Below are positions 63,930 through 64,000 of a DNA stretch of 64,000 nt, piece by piece. The translations under genes and the position numbers were made by a program. The DNA is from Acidihalobacter prosperus (GTDB lineage: Bacteria > Pseudomonadota > Gammaproteobacteria > DSM-5130 > Acidihalobacteraceae). The stretch is taken from contig NZ_JQSG02000003.1 in the NCBI RefSeq assembly GCF_000754095.2, positions 113,397 through 177,396 of the forward strand, in the 5' to 3' direction. The notes under the pieces were generated by a model, which was not told where the DNA came from, made no database searches, and saw only the letters and a program-made list of their open reading frames with translations. The stretch's first letter is position 1. The number at the start of each line of letters is the position of its first letter.

Positions 63930-64000
63930 ATGAATCAACGCGCTCTCGACCGGCTCGACACCTATTACGAACAGGTCACCCGCATCATCCTGTCGCGTCA
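63930..64000 (+). CDS. Partial gene, probable GH15-like (phosphorylase-kinase-type) protein N-terminus
   Basis: Only the first 23 codons are in the window: MNQRALDRLDTYYEQVTRI followed by ILSR. The pattern LDxYYxxVxxIILSRQ is the start of GH15-type glucoamylase/phosphorylase kinase-like proteins, which continue HPVTGLLPAS in relatives. The identification depends on memory of that family and on few residues, so it is tentative. Confidence 0.45.
   Translation, partial: MNQRALDRLDTYYEQVTRIILSR

Overview
The window is one continuous stretch of high-GC chromosome from a gammaproteobacterium. Gene content (RapZ and a regulatory PTS, RppH, HemL, ThiD/ThiE, NadC, DUF1820, DUF1415, RegB/RegA, two TonB-dependent receptors, cytochromes, copper proteins, taurine use) fits a Chromatiales/Ectothiorhodospiraceae-type or acidophilic sulfur/iron-oxidiser relative such as Acidihalobacter. 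That assignment is inference from gene style. No rRNA, tRNA or CRISPR array was seen.

Layout. (1) 1-8.4 kb: rapZ, EIIA(Man-type), HPr, EI, mgtE, a TlpA-like thioredoxin, then rppH-ptsP on the other strand. There are no sugar permease subunits, so this looks like a regulatory PTS with two Enzyme I paralogues. (2) 8.4-12.7 kb: a HAD phosphatase, rubredoxin, thiD-thiE (thiE apparently starting at ATT) and hemL. (3) 12.7-22.8 kb: a taurine locus, MocR-type tauR divergent from tpa-isfD-isfE and followed by tauABC, a TTC38-like TPR protein and a formylglycine-generating-enzyme-like protein lacking the catalytic cysteines. The predicted route imports taurine, transaminates it to sulfoacetaldehyde, reduces that to isethionate and exports it. 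(4) 23-34.4 kb: small paired proteins, a SulP transporter, a P2-type cation ATPase, nadC, dgkA, a flavin reductase, a YfaZ-like outer-membrane protein, LysR, pirin, DUF1820 and a quinone oxidoreductase. (5) 34.3-38.9 kb: a putative small RNA with a strong terminator, sulfurtransferase-msrA, a NYN-LOTUS protein, a thioredoxin and copCD.

(6) 38.9-58.2 kb: a redox/copper region. RegB/RegA is encoded beside a periplasm-facing or outer-membrane protein whose mature N-terminus is probably His. GCGNC-N5/6-GNCGC palindromes, the recognition style of RegA/PrrA regulators, lie in front of regB, in front of a c-type cytochrome, and twice (42 bp apart) in front of an OprC-like copper receptor carrying both CxxxM and HxM. 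A MHYT-PAS-GGDEF-EAL protein, a Cys-rich TonB-domain protein and a second TonB receptor with Fur-like palindromes also lie here.

(7) 59.5-63.2 kb: an island visibly richer in A/T with an HNH endonuclease and an AIPR-family protein on the minus strand. An integron attC-like site (62710-62796) precedes the AIPR gene and a weaker one separates the two genes. No integrase is present, so this may be a CALIN carrying a phage-defence cassette pair. The window ends in a SpoIIAA/STAS-like gene and the first codons of a probable GH15-like protein.
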